7,235 nucleotides of DNA, taken from Nitrospinota bacterium. GTDB lineage: Bacteria > UBA8248 > JACPRG01. A program made the position numbers and the translations under genes. The notes under the pieces were generated by a model, which did not search any database, was not told the DNA's origin, and saw nothing but the letters and a program-made list of their open reading frames with translations. The DNA lies in NCBI GenBank assembly GCA_030740135.1, contig JASLXW010000195.1, forward strand, positions 1 to 7,235, written 5' to 3'. Shown here piece by piece: positions 1 through 5,917 of the stretch; the stretch's first letter is position 1, and every line of letters starts with the position of its first letter.

Positions 1-153
1 CCCGTCAAGTTGATTTGTCCTCCCTTCCGCCCCCGGACACGTGCGGCGGGGGTCATCGGGCATGATCCATGGATGGACGCCGAGGGTTCACTCCATTAAA
101 CTTGGCCCTTTGCGATTCGGTCCGCTCGCCGTTCGCTCCGGACACCCAATTTG

Positions 154-1182
154 ATGACGAAAAAATCGCTTCCATCCAGTCCGCGCGGGTCCGCCGTTTT
201 CTTCTTGATTGCGGTGTTCAGCCTCGTCGCGTATTTCCCGGCGGCCTCCCGGGCGGCCGGACGGGTTCAGATCGCCCTGGGGCCGTCGGTGACGACGGAC
301 ATGATCGCCCTGCGCCTGCGCGACGCGGGGATCCTGAAGAAATGGGGAGCGGCGGTCGGTGTGGACTTTGAGATGAAGACCACCCTCAACGCCAACCTCC
401 GCATCGCTCAAAACCAAGCGCAGATCGTCCTGATGAGCACCATCGACATCGCCCGGTTGGTGGTGGATGACGGGTTGGAGCTGGTGATCTGGGGAAAGGA
501 TTCCACATCGCATGAGGGCTTGTACGCAAAGGCCGGCCGGCCGGGGGAGTCGCCGGGCGATTTCAAGGGCGAGAGGCTCGTCCATCCGGGCTGGAATACG
601 CGCGCCACAAGGATTGGAAAGGTCATCCTGGCCGCGCTCTCCGGGGTGGACGCCGAAACCGATTTCGAGGTCGTGACGGCCCCCTGGCGCATCGGCCCCG
701 AGAAGCTCATCGAGGACGAGGCCGATGTCGCCATCAACGCCATGCCCTTCGTTTTGAAATCCCTGCTCAACAAGAAGCTCCGGGGCGTGGGCAAGAGCTT
801 TGCGCGTGAATGGGCCGACAGGCGGGGAAACGGCCGCCGGCTCGGCGGGTTGTTCTGGAGCGCCTGGCAGGGCTGGCTCGATCAGGAAACACCCAAGGCC
901 CGCGCCCTGTTGGCCGCCTGGGCCGAGGGGATGTCGTACGCCCATCAACAAACACAGGAATGGGCGCAAAGATATCTGCCCGGGTCCCTGCGCGGCGCGA
1001 CGCCGGAGGACATCGGATACTTTGTTCGCTGGTTCCAGGAAGAGCAGCCCGTCTACAAGACCCCTTACCTTTCCGCCCGGGATGTCGAGGACGAAACGGC
1101 CTTTCTGAAACTCGCGGTGAAGCAGAAACTCGTACGGGCGCTGCCGAAAAATTTCCTTTGGCGGGTGATCCGCCCTCGATAA
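154..1182 (+). CDS. ABC transporter substrate-binding protein, NitT/TauT/THI5-like (orphan)
   Basis: Predicted periplasmic solute-binding protein of 342 aa. The N-terminus has basic residues (K3, K4, R11), a hydrophobic stretch at about 13-30, and a likely signal peptidase I site after Ser-Arg-Ala (residues 32-34). The mature part resembles the type 2 periplasmic-binding fold of nitrate/sulfonate/thiamine-precursor receptors. A segment near 40-60 (LGPSVTTDMIALRLRDAGI) matches the usual first lobe, where the protein scans for its ligand. The segment near 84-114 (IAQNQAQIVLMSTIDIARL, then LELVIWG) matches the typical 'this site is sampled, this value is available' stretch. The ligand cannot be told. 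No permease or ATPase gene lies downstream; the next gene is a thiolase after a 215-base gap, so it is probably a separate transcript. A TTG at 151 sits directly before the ATG; no strong ribosome binding site is visible for either, and ATG is preferred. The family call is by sequence feel, not by a domain search. Confidence 0.66.
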   Translation: MTKKSLPSSPRGSAVFFLIAVFSLVAYFPAASRAAGRVQIALGPSVTTDMIALRLRDAGILKKWGAAVGVDFEMKTTLNANLRIAQNQAQIVLMSTIDIARLVVDDGLELVIWGKDSTSHEGLYAKAGRPGESPGDFKGERLVHPGWNTRATRIGKVILAALSGVDAETDFEVVTAPWRIGPEKLIEDEADVAINAMPFVLKSLLNKKLRGVGKSFAREWADRRGNGRRLGGLFWSAWQGWLDQETPKARALLAAWAEGMSYAHQQTQEWAQRYLPGSLRGATPEDIGYFVRWFQEEQPVYKTPYLSARDVEDETAFLKLAVKQKLVRALPKNFLWRVIRPR

Positions 1183-1248
1183 CACCGGGACTCAGACCGA
1201 TGAGGATTGCCCGGGGGATGACCCGGCCTTCGGGAGCAGGCCCTCCGA

Positions 1249-1277
1249 TTGACCTCTCGCGGGCCATCTGGTAGGGT
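1249..1277 (+). promoter_or_regulatory. Candidate sigma70-type promoter of the acyl-CoA gene cluster
   Basis: TTGACC (1249-1254, five of six matches to the -35 consensus) is followed after exactly 17 bases by TAGGGT (1272-1277). The second hexamer keeps the three most important -10 positions (T1, A2, T6). Transcription would start near 1284, giving a leader of about 115 bases before the thiolase ATG at 1398. It lies in the only sizeable gap between the binding-protein gene and the thiolase. Such GC-rich -10 elements are common in high-GC bacteria but also arise by chance. Confidence 0.42.
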
Positions 1278-1383
1278 CCGAAACTCAAGATCCCGGCCGT
1301 CCTTTTCGCCTGAAATCCCGGTCTCCCGCATGGGTCCTTGAGCCGCCGGGAGTTGATTTCATCGAATGTCTTCGATCTCGATA

Positions 1384-1389
1384 GAGGAA
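1384..1389 (+). promoter_or_regulatory. Ribosome binding site fixing the thiolase start
   Basis: GAGGAA lies 8 bases before the ATG at 1398. The reading frame is open further upstream, to an ATG-less start near 1338. However, the extra 20 residues match nothing in thiolases, while the product from 1398 (MKDVVIVEGVRTP) starts exactly as thiolases do. Confidence 0.65.
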
Positions 1390-1397
1390 CGGCGCCC

Positions 1398-2582
1398 ATG
1401 AAGGACGTGGTCATCGTCGAGGGGGTGAGAACCCCCGGAGGGAAATTCGGCGGAACGCTCAAGGACATGCCGGTTCCCGAGCTCGGGGCCCTGGCGGTCA
1501 AGGAAGTGGTCCACCGGACCGGGATTGACCCGAACGCCGTGGACGAGGTGATCTTCGGAAACGGCTGGCAGGCGGGCGTCGGCCCGAACACCGCCCGGCT
1601 CGTGACCGTCAAGGGCGGGCTTCCCGAGAAAGTCCCGGCCTTTACGGTCAACAAGCGGTGCGGCTCGAGCCTGAAGACCATCATCCTCGGGGTGCAGGCC
1701 ATCCGCGCCGGCGACGCCGACACCGTCCTGGTCGGCGGCGTCGAAAACACCAGCCGGGTGCCGTACGTCCTTCAAGACGCCCGGTGGGGGATGCGGCAAG
1801 GCCACGGCGAGGCGGTGGACCTCACCCACAAGGACGGGTACGTCTGCGGCCTGGTCGGCGAGATCATGGGCTCAACGGCCGAGACCCTGTCCGTCCAATA
1901 CGCAATCAGCCGGGATGAGCAGGACGAATTCGCGCTTCAAAGCCACCAGAAGGCCCTTGCCGCCATCGACGGCTCGGTCTTCGATGACGAGGTGGTCTCC
2001 GTTCCGCTCAACGGCGGCCGAAAAGGCCCGGACAGCCTGGATGTGGACGAGATTCCCCGCCGGGACATCTCGTTGGAGAAGCTGGAGAGGCTCAGGCCCA
2101 TCTTCAAAAAAGACGGGACGGTCACCGCCGGCAACGCCTGCGCCCAATGCGACGCGGCCTCGGCCTTGATCCTCATGTCGGCCGAGCGCGCGGCCGAGCT
2201 TGGGATGACGCCCATGGCCCGCATCGTCAGCTACGCAAGCGCGGGAGTGGACCCGAAGGTCATGGGAATCGGGCCGGTCCCGGCCGTCCGAACGGCCCTG
2301 GAAAAGGCGGGGATGGCGCTCGATTCGATCGACCTCATCGAGTTGAACGAGGCCTTCGCAGCGCAGGCCATCGCCGTGGAGCGCGAGCTGAAGTGGGACC
2401 GCGACAAGGTGAACGTCCACGGCGGCGCCATCGCCCTCGGCCATCCGGTGGGCGCCACCGGCGCCAAAATTACGGTGACCCTCCTTCACGCCCTCAAGCG
2501 ACAAAACAAGACGATCGGGTTGGCGACACTTTGCATCGGAGGCGGTCAGGGAGTGGCGATCCTCTTCGAGCGGCTGAACTGA
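1398..2582 (+). CDS. Thiolase (acetyl-CoA C-acyltransferase family)
   Basis: Cytoplasmic thiolase of 394 aa, the normal length. It catalyses either thiolytic cleavage of 3-ketoacyl-CoA or condensation of two acetyl-CoA. Visible family marks are the N-terminal VRTPGGKFGG (10-19), the nucleophilic cysteine Cys88 in VNKRCGSSLK, NEAF (317-320), the catalytic His349 in GGAIALGHPVGATGAK, and the second catalytic cysteine Cys379 in LCIGGGQG. These positions agree to within one residue with the well-studied Zoogloea enzyme. Oddities: the CoA-binding loop, usually TAGNASGxNDGAA, reads TAGNACAQCDAAS (243-255), with two additional cysteines and loss of the N of ND; and the usual GGMExMS reads GGVENTS (113-119). 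Direction and chain-length preference cannot be told from sequence (candidates are the AtoB/ThlA/PhaA or FadA type). It is the first gene of a cluster with 3-hydroxyacyl-CoA dehydrogenase 42 bases downstream, which supports beta-oxidation or C4 acyl-CoA metabolism. Confidence 0.95.
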   Translation: MKDVVIVEGVRTPGGKFGGTLKDMPVPELGALAVKEVVHRTGIDPNAVDEVIFGNGWQAGVGPNTARLVTVKGGLPEKVPAFTVNKRCGSSLKTIILGVQAIRAGDADTVLVGGVENTSRVPYVLQDARWGMRQGHGEAVDLTHKDGYVCGLVGEIMGSTAETLSVQYAISRDEQDEFALQSHQKALAAIDGSVFDDEVVSVPLNGGRKGPDSLDVDEIPRRDISLEKLERLRPIFKKDGTVTAGNACAQCDAASALILMSAERAAELGMTPMARIVSYASAGVDPKVMGIGPVPAVRTALEKAGMALDSIDLIELNEAFAAQAIAVERELKWDRDKVNVHGGAIALGHPVGATGAKITVTLLHALKRQNKTIGLATLCIGGGQGVAILFERLN

Positions 2583-2592
2583 CTGTGAGTCA
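2580..2592 (+). repeat. Short inverted repeat across the thiolase stop codon
   Basis: TGACT-GTG-AGTCA is a 5+5 bp perfect inverted repeat that includes the thiolase stop codon (2580-2582). The 8-bp palindrome ATCCGGAT (2593-2600) follows at once. The pair fills most of the 42-base gap before the dehydrogenase. It could be a small intercistronic RNA hairpin or an operator. It is short enough to be chance. Confidence 0.25.
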
Positions 2593-2624
2593 ATCCGGAT
2601 GATTCCTGACGGAGGAAGCGCCCG

Positions 2625-3497
2625 ATGCCGGTGAAACACCTGTTCGTCGTCGGGGCGGGCCGGATGGGCGCCGGCATCGCCCAACTCGCGGCCCAGCGGG
2701 GGATTCAGGTCACGCTCATGGACGTGACCGAAGACCTCGTCCGGGCGGGCGTGGAACGGACGGCCAAGTCCCTCCAGGGGCGGGTGGACAAGGGCAAGCT
2801 CCCGGCCGAAGAAAGGGAGGCCGCGCTTTCCCGGATCTCCGCCACCACCCGGCTGTCGGACGCGTCACCGTGTGATTTCGTTCTCGAAGCGATCGTCGAA
2901 GACATCGGAGTCAAAAGAAAAGTCTTCGGGGAGCTGGATGAGGCGGTCGCGGACGGGGCCGTCCTGGCCAGCAACACAACGGCGCTTTCGATCAGCGAGA
3001 TCGCAGCCGGGACCCGGCGCCCGGAGAGGATCATCGGGATGCACTTTTTCAATCCGCCGGTCGTCATGAAACTGGTGGAGATCATCCCCGGCATGGCGAC
3101 GTCCTCCCGGACGGTCGAGGCCACGCGGGAATTGGCCGCCGATTTGGGAAAAGACCCGGTGGTGACGAACATCGAGTCCCCCGCCGGCATCGTCAGCCGG
3201 GTCCTGTCCGGCCTGCTCAATGAAGCGGTCCTGGTCTATGAGTCGGGCGTGGCTTCCGCGGAGGACGTGGACAAGGCCATGAAACTGGGGACCAACATGC
3301 CCATGGGACCCCTCGCCCTTTTGGACCTGATCGGCCTGGACGTTCACATGGCCAAGATGGAGACCCTCCACCGCGAGCTCGGAGACGACCGGTACAGGAC
3401 TCCCTACCTGGTCCGAAAGATGGTCAAGGCCGGACGCCTGGGCGTGAAATCGGGCAAGGGGTTTTACGATTATCCGGGCTCCGCCAGCGGCCCTTGA
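2625..3497 (+). CDS. 3-hydroxyacyl-CoA (3-hydroxybutyryl-CoA) dehydrogenase
   Basis: NAD(P)-dependent oxidoreductase of 290 aa, full length for the single-function Hbd/PaaH type. It interconverts (S)-3-hydroxyacyl-CoA and 3-ketoacyl-CoA, the step before the neighbouring thiolase. It has a Rossmann domain with GAGRMGAG (10-17) and Asp33 at the end of strand 2, which points to NAD. Next come SNTTALSI (116-123) and the catalytic His140 in GMHFFNPP with Glu152 in KLVEII. The C-terminal helical domain carries MPMGPLALLDLIGLD (225-239) and ends with the typical GVKSGKGFYDY. The start is secure: GGAGGA at 2611-2616 lies 8 bases before the ATG. Oddities: the active-site serine of the usual NTSS motif aligns with Thr119, and the conserved Asn of PGFxxNR aligns with Ser191 (SPAGIVSR). 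A Ser at the second site occurs in a recognisable sub-branch of the family, so the enzyme is probably active. The acyl-CoA dehydrogenase gene follows after 51 bases. Confidence 0.94.
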   Translation: MPVKHLFVVGAGRMGAGIAQLAAQRGIQVTLMDVTEDLVRAGVERTAKSLQGRVDKGKLPAEEREAALSRISATTRLSDASPCDFVLEAIVEDIGVKRKVFGELDEAVADGAVLASNTTALSISEIAAGTRRPERIIGMHFFNPPVVMKLVEIIPGMATSSRTVEATRELAADLGKDPVVTNIESPAGIVSRVLSGLLNEAVLVYESGVASAEDVDKAMKLGTNMPMGPLALLDLIGLDVHMAKMETLHRELGDDRYRTPYLVRKMVKAGRLGVKSGKGFYDYPGSASGP

Positions 3498-3517
3498 AAG
3501 GCTCAATTTTGGATTCA

Positions 3518-3548
3518 TTGACATTGAATGATATCAATAGGTTATAAT
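3518..3548 (+). promoter_or_regulatory. Consensus -35/-10 pair in an AT-rich island
   Basis: TTGACA (3518-3523) and TATAAT (3543-3548) are both perfect sigma70 hexamers, separated by 19 bases instead of the optimal 17. They sit in an island (3501-3580) with only about 22 G/C in 80 bases, against strongly GC-rich flanks. The TATAAT directly abuts the preferred ATG at 3549, so a start point about 7 bases downstream would be inside the gene and the transcript would lack that ATG. The palindrome TGATATCA (3529-3536) lies in the spacer. It may be a real but oddly placed promoter, a regulator site, or a by-product of an AT-rich translation start region. Confidence 0.35.
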
Positions 3549-4697
3549 ATGGAATTTAATCTTACAGATGAACAACAATCCATTCGCGAAGAGACCCGCG
3601 CCTTCGTCGATGAGGTGATCGCCCCATCGGCGGCGGAGAACGCCCGCCTTCACCGCTTTCCCCGTGAAATTGTCCGGGAGCTGGCCGCCCGCGGCTTCAT
3701 GGGCGGGCCGATTCCCCGCGAGTGGGGCGGGCGCGGATATGATTACATCTCGCATGCGTTGGTCGCCGAGGAGATCGGCCGCGGCTGTTCTTCAATGCGA
3801 AGCACCTTTTCCGCTCATCTCTCGCTTTGCGCGCTTCCGATCTATACTTGGGGGACGGAAGATCAAAAGGAGCGCTATCTAAGGAAGATGGCCCGCGGCG
3901 AGTGGCTTGGCTGCATGGGCCTGACCGAAGCCGACGCGGGAAGCGACGTGGGCGGGATGCTCTCCGCCGCCGAGGACCGGGGGGACCACTATCTCCTCAC
4001 CGGCCGGAAGGTGTGGATCAGCAACGGCTGCGAGGCGGACCTGGCGCTCGTCTACGCCAAGACCGACAAGACCCAGGGGACGCGGGGAATCACCGCGTTC
4101 CTGGTCGAGATGGCCTGGGAGGGCTGCTCCGCCGAAGAGATTCACGGAAAACTGGGTCTGTGGTCCTCCAATACGGCCGAGTTGATCTTCGATCAGGCCA
4201 GGGTCCCGGCGGAAAACGTCCTGGGCGAAGTCGGGTCGGGATTCAAGGTGGCCATGTCCGCCCTGGATTACGGCCGGTTCACGGTGGCATCCGGTTGTGT
4301 GGGGTTGGCCCAGGCGTGTCTGGACGCCGTCCGGGATTTCGTGAAAGAGAGCGGACCGGCGCTTCTCCGGGCCCGGCCGGAGGTCCGCGAGACAATAGGC
4401 GAGATGGCCCGGGACATCGATGCGGGCCGCCTTCTGGTGATGCGCGTAGGACATCTGAAAAACCGGGGGGCGCGCAACACCCGGGAGACATGCGTCGCCA
4501 AGTATTTCACGAGCGAGCTGGCCAATCGGGCGGCCACCCAGGGCACGCGGGTGATTGGGATGGAGGCCAACTCGGAAAAACTCCCCGTCGAGCGGTATCT
4601 GCGCGACGCGAAGGTGAACACCTTGTTCGAGGGGACGTCGCAAATCCAGAACCTGATCATCGGGAGCCTAGAGCTTGGGATTCGGGCCATCAGTTAA
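3549..4697 (+). CDS. Acyl-CoA dehydrogenase (FAD-dependent)
   Basis: Flavoenzyme of 382 aa, normal length, that oxidises an acyl-CoA to the trans-2-enoyl-CoA and passes electrons to electron-transfer flavoprotein. It has the standard order: N-terminal helical domain beginning NLTDEQQSIREE, the FAD/substrate signature GLTEADAGSDVGG (124-136), beta-domain VWISNG (155-160) and LGLWSSNTAEL (202-212), then the C-terminal helical domain. The likely catalytic base is Glu361 in FEGTSQIQ. An in-frame ATG at 3528 would add seven residues (MISIGYN), but family members begin like MEFNLTDEQ, so 3549 is chosen; the ribosome binding site is weak (AGG at about 3539-3541). Oddities: the FAD-contacting QxxGGxGY segment before PVERY is replaced by RVIGMEANSEKL (334-345), and the first dozen codons are AT-rich, unlike the rest. 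It is last in the cluster and probably co-transcribed with the thiolase and dehydrogenase. Substrate (short-chain, branched, glutaryl-like or other) cannot be assigned. Confidence 0.94.
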   Translation: MEFNLTDEQQSIREETRAFVDEVIAPSAAENARLHRFPREIVRELAARGFMGGPIPREWGGRGYDYISHALVAEEIGRGCSSMRSTFSAHLSLCALPIYTWGTEDQKERYLRKMARGEWLGCMGLTEADAGSDVGGMLSAAEDRGDHYLLTGRKVWISNGCEADLALVYAKTDKTQGTRGITAFLVEMAWEGCSAEEIHGKLGLWSSNTAELIFDQARVPAENVLGEVGSGFKVAMSALDYGRFTVASGCVGLAQACLDAVRDFVKESGPALLRARPEVRETIGEMARDIDAGRLLVMRVGHLKNRGARNTRETCVAKYFTSELANRAATQGTRVIGMEANSEKLPVERYLRDAKVNTLFEGTSQIQNLIIGSLELGIRAIS

Positions 4698-4727
4698 GCC
4701 GGCGCGGCCTCCGGCGCCCGCGCCGGC
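4698..4727 (+). terminator. Perfect GC-only hairpin after the acyl-CoA cluster
   Basis: GCCGGCGCGG (4698-4707) and CCGCGCCGGC (4718-4727) are exact reverse complements around a 10-base loop, starting on the first base after the acyl-CoA dehydrogenase stop codon. No run of T follows, so it is not a classical intrinsic terminator. It may end the transcript in a U-tract-independent way, protect the mRNA 3' end, or bind a protein. The remaining spacer to 4808 is GC-rich and shows no recognised promoter. Confidence 0.42.
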
Positions 4728-4808
4728 CGATCCGGACCCCCCGTCTGAAACCGGCCGGCCCGACGGAGAACCCGGCGCGAAAGCCCTGATGATGGAAGCG
4801 ATCCGAAA

Positions 4809-5324
4809 GTGAAAAAGACCGTCGCGCTGACGCTATTGAGCTTATCGCTGTTGGCCGGTTGCGGCTATTTCAAGGGAACCGCATCGCGGAAGGGCTCCCC
4901 CGCGAGGGAATCGGATTCTCTTTCGCGGACCCGGGAAAAAACCGGTCCCTGCCCGTCTTTCCTGGTGGTCAGCAAGAGCCCTTCCCGGATTGAAGGAGTC
5001 TGGCTGACGAACCGCGCCCTTCCGTATAAAATGCGCGTAGGCGGTAAGCCGCGCGTCCTCCCGGGGCTTCGCGACGTATCGGAAATCCTGCTGGTCCTGG
5101 ACGATTGGCAGATGGGCGCATGTAAATCCAAGCTCAAATCCAACTCGCGGGAGCAGGCCAAACTCGATCGGAAACTTGCCCGGGTGAACGATTACCTTCG
5201 GGCCTTCACCCTGGTGCTGAGCACCCCCTACACCACGTCGGCCGAGGCGGAGGAGGAGATTCGGAAATGGGTGAAAGAGGTTCGGGACCTCCTCTTGAGA
5301 GAGTTGATGCGCGGCGCCCGCTGA
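4809..5324 (+). CDS. Predicted outer-membrane lipoprotein, unknown function
   Basis: 171-aa product starting at GTG, with GGAAG (4794-4798) as a modest ribosome binding site. The N-terminus is a clear lipoprotein signal: MKK, hydrophobic residues 4-14, then the lipobox LAGC with Cys18 as the acylated residue. Residue 19 is Gly, not Asp, so sorting to the outer membrane would be expected by the E. coli rule. The mature protein is basic and has two more cysteines (Cys48, Cys105) that could form a disulfide. Residues about 20-45 are Ser/Arg/Lys-rich and look disordered. The C-terminal third (about 107-170) looks helical, with charged stretches AEAEEEIRKWVKEVRD. No family is recognised. Its last 58 bases overlap the next gene, and both products are predicted to be exported, so the two probably work together. 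An upstream ATG pair at 4789-4794 is out of frame. Confidence 0.78.
   Translation: MKKTVALTLLSLSLLAGCGYFKGTASRKGSPARESDSLSRTREKTGPCPSFLVVSKSPSRIEGVWLTNRALPYKMRVGGKPRVLPGLRDVSEILLVLDDWQMGACKSKLKSNSREQAKLDRKLARVNDYLRAFTLVLSTPYTTSAEAEEEIRKWVKEVRDLLLRELMRGAR
5252..5258 (+). promoter_or_regulatory. Strong ribosome binding site inside the lipoprotein gene
   Basis: GGAGGAG ends 8 bases before the ATG at 5267 and lies within the lipoprotein coding sequence, where it encodes the Glu-rich stretch. It supports the otherwise surprising overlapping start of the downstream exported-protein gene. Because Glu codons also make such a string, chance is possible. Confidence 0.5.
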
Positions 5325-5917
5325 ATTCCAGGGAAGTTGAAATCAACCGGGACCCCCCTCGTGAGACCGGTCCGCGGCCGGGCGCGCGACGCAAATGGCT
5401 GAAAGTCTTGCCGGCCCTTCTTTTGATGTCGGGCCTCAGCGGGATTTCGGCGCCTTCCGTGGCGTCGGCCCAGTCCGAGGCGCTTCAGAAAGGGTTTCTC
5501 CCCATCGTCCAATTGTGGAAGCGTGGAAAGACGGTCTGCGCCAGCAAGGAGCTGCCGGCCTGCGTGGACATCACCAAAGAAGTCATGAGGCGGATCGGGA
5601 TTCTGCAAAAGAATCTCAAGCACGGGGCGGAAAAGGTCCTGGTGATCGGGGCGCGGGCCCTCATGGCGGCGGGCATCAACGAGGCGAGGGCCGTCGTGGC
5701 CTACCAGGTATCGGGGGCGGACACCGCTTGTATCCTCCTGGGAAATGCCCAGATAAATATGGCCAATGCGGACGACGCGCTATCCCTTCTCCCCCCCCGG
5801 AGCTGGCGCGCGAACGTCAAAAAGTACGTCAGCCAGATGAGGAAGAGCGCCAACATCGACCGGAGTCGGTTGGGGCGCATCGTCCCGCGCGTCTGCCCGA
5901 GCGACAGGATTTTCTGA
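5267..5917 (+). CDS. Predicted exported protein with twin-arginine-like signal, unknown function
   Basis: 216-aa product. After a long polar N-region (1-40) comes Arg41-Arg42-Lys-Trp-Leu-Lys, close to the twin-arginine (Tat) consensus RRxFLK. A hydrophobic stretch (46-60) and a signal peptidase site Ala66-Ser-Ala68 before Gln69 follow. The mature part would be about 148 aa. It is basic and mostly helical-looking, and has four cysteines (91, 99, 155, 210), which suggests periplasmic disulfides. Sec export is a possible alternative, since the hydrophobic core is ordinary. The start at 5267 overlaps the lipoprotein gene by 58 bases and has the best ribosome binding site; no other ATG, GTG or TTG falls in frame before the signal region, but the N-region is long and this choice is not certain. 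A C8 run at 5791-5798 lies in the coding sequence. No family is recognised. It probably forms a co-translated envelope pair with the preceding lipoprotein. Confidence 0.72.
   Translation: MGERGSGPPLERVDARRPLNSREVEINRDPPRETGPRPGARRKWLKVLPALLLMSGLSGISAPSVASAQSEALQKGFLPIVQLWKRGKTVCASKELPACVDITKEVMRRIGILQKNLKHGAEKVLVIGARALMAAGINEARAVVAYQVSGADTACILLGNAQINMANADDALSLLPPRSWRANVKKYVSQMRKSANIDRSRLGRIVPRVCPSDRIF

Noticed and set aside
1..63. Minus-strand frame from an ATG at 63 running off the left edge
   Set aside because: About 21 residues with no recognised motif; cannot be supported.
1..99. Frame open from the left edge to a TAA at 97-99, possible tail of an upstream gene
   Set aside because: Only 32 codons, with no recognisable C-terminal motif. 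It could be a gene end or chance.
88..1185. Long antiparallel open frame (365 codons) opposite the binding-protein gene
   Set aside because: It mirrors the GC-rich coding frame on the other strand, has a low-information Arg/Pro/Gly/His-rich translation, and has no ribosome binding site or family match. The + strand product has a signal peptide and a recognisable fold.
1872..2684. Antiparallel 270-codon frame opposite the thiolase
   Set aside because: Same GC-rich mirror effect. The thiolase on the + strand has all catalytic motifs.
3518..3536. Resemblance of the AT-rich spacer to known fatty-acid or branched-chain regulator operators
   Set aside because: Only partial half-site similarity; no complete match to an operator consensus I can name, and no regulator gene is in the window.
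3827..4789. 320-codon + strand frame within the acyl-CoA dehydrogenase
   Set aside because: Arg/Gly/Pro-rich translation in the wrong frame; the dehydrogenase frame is certain.
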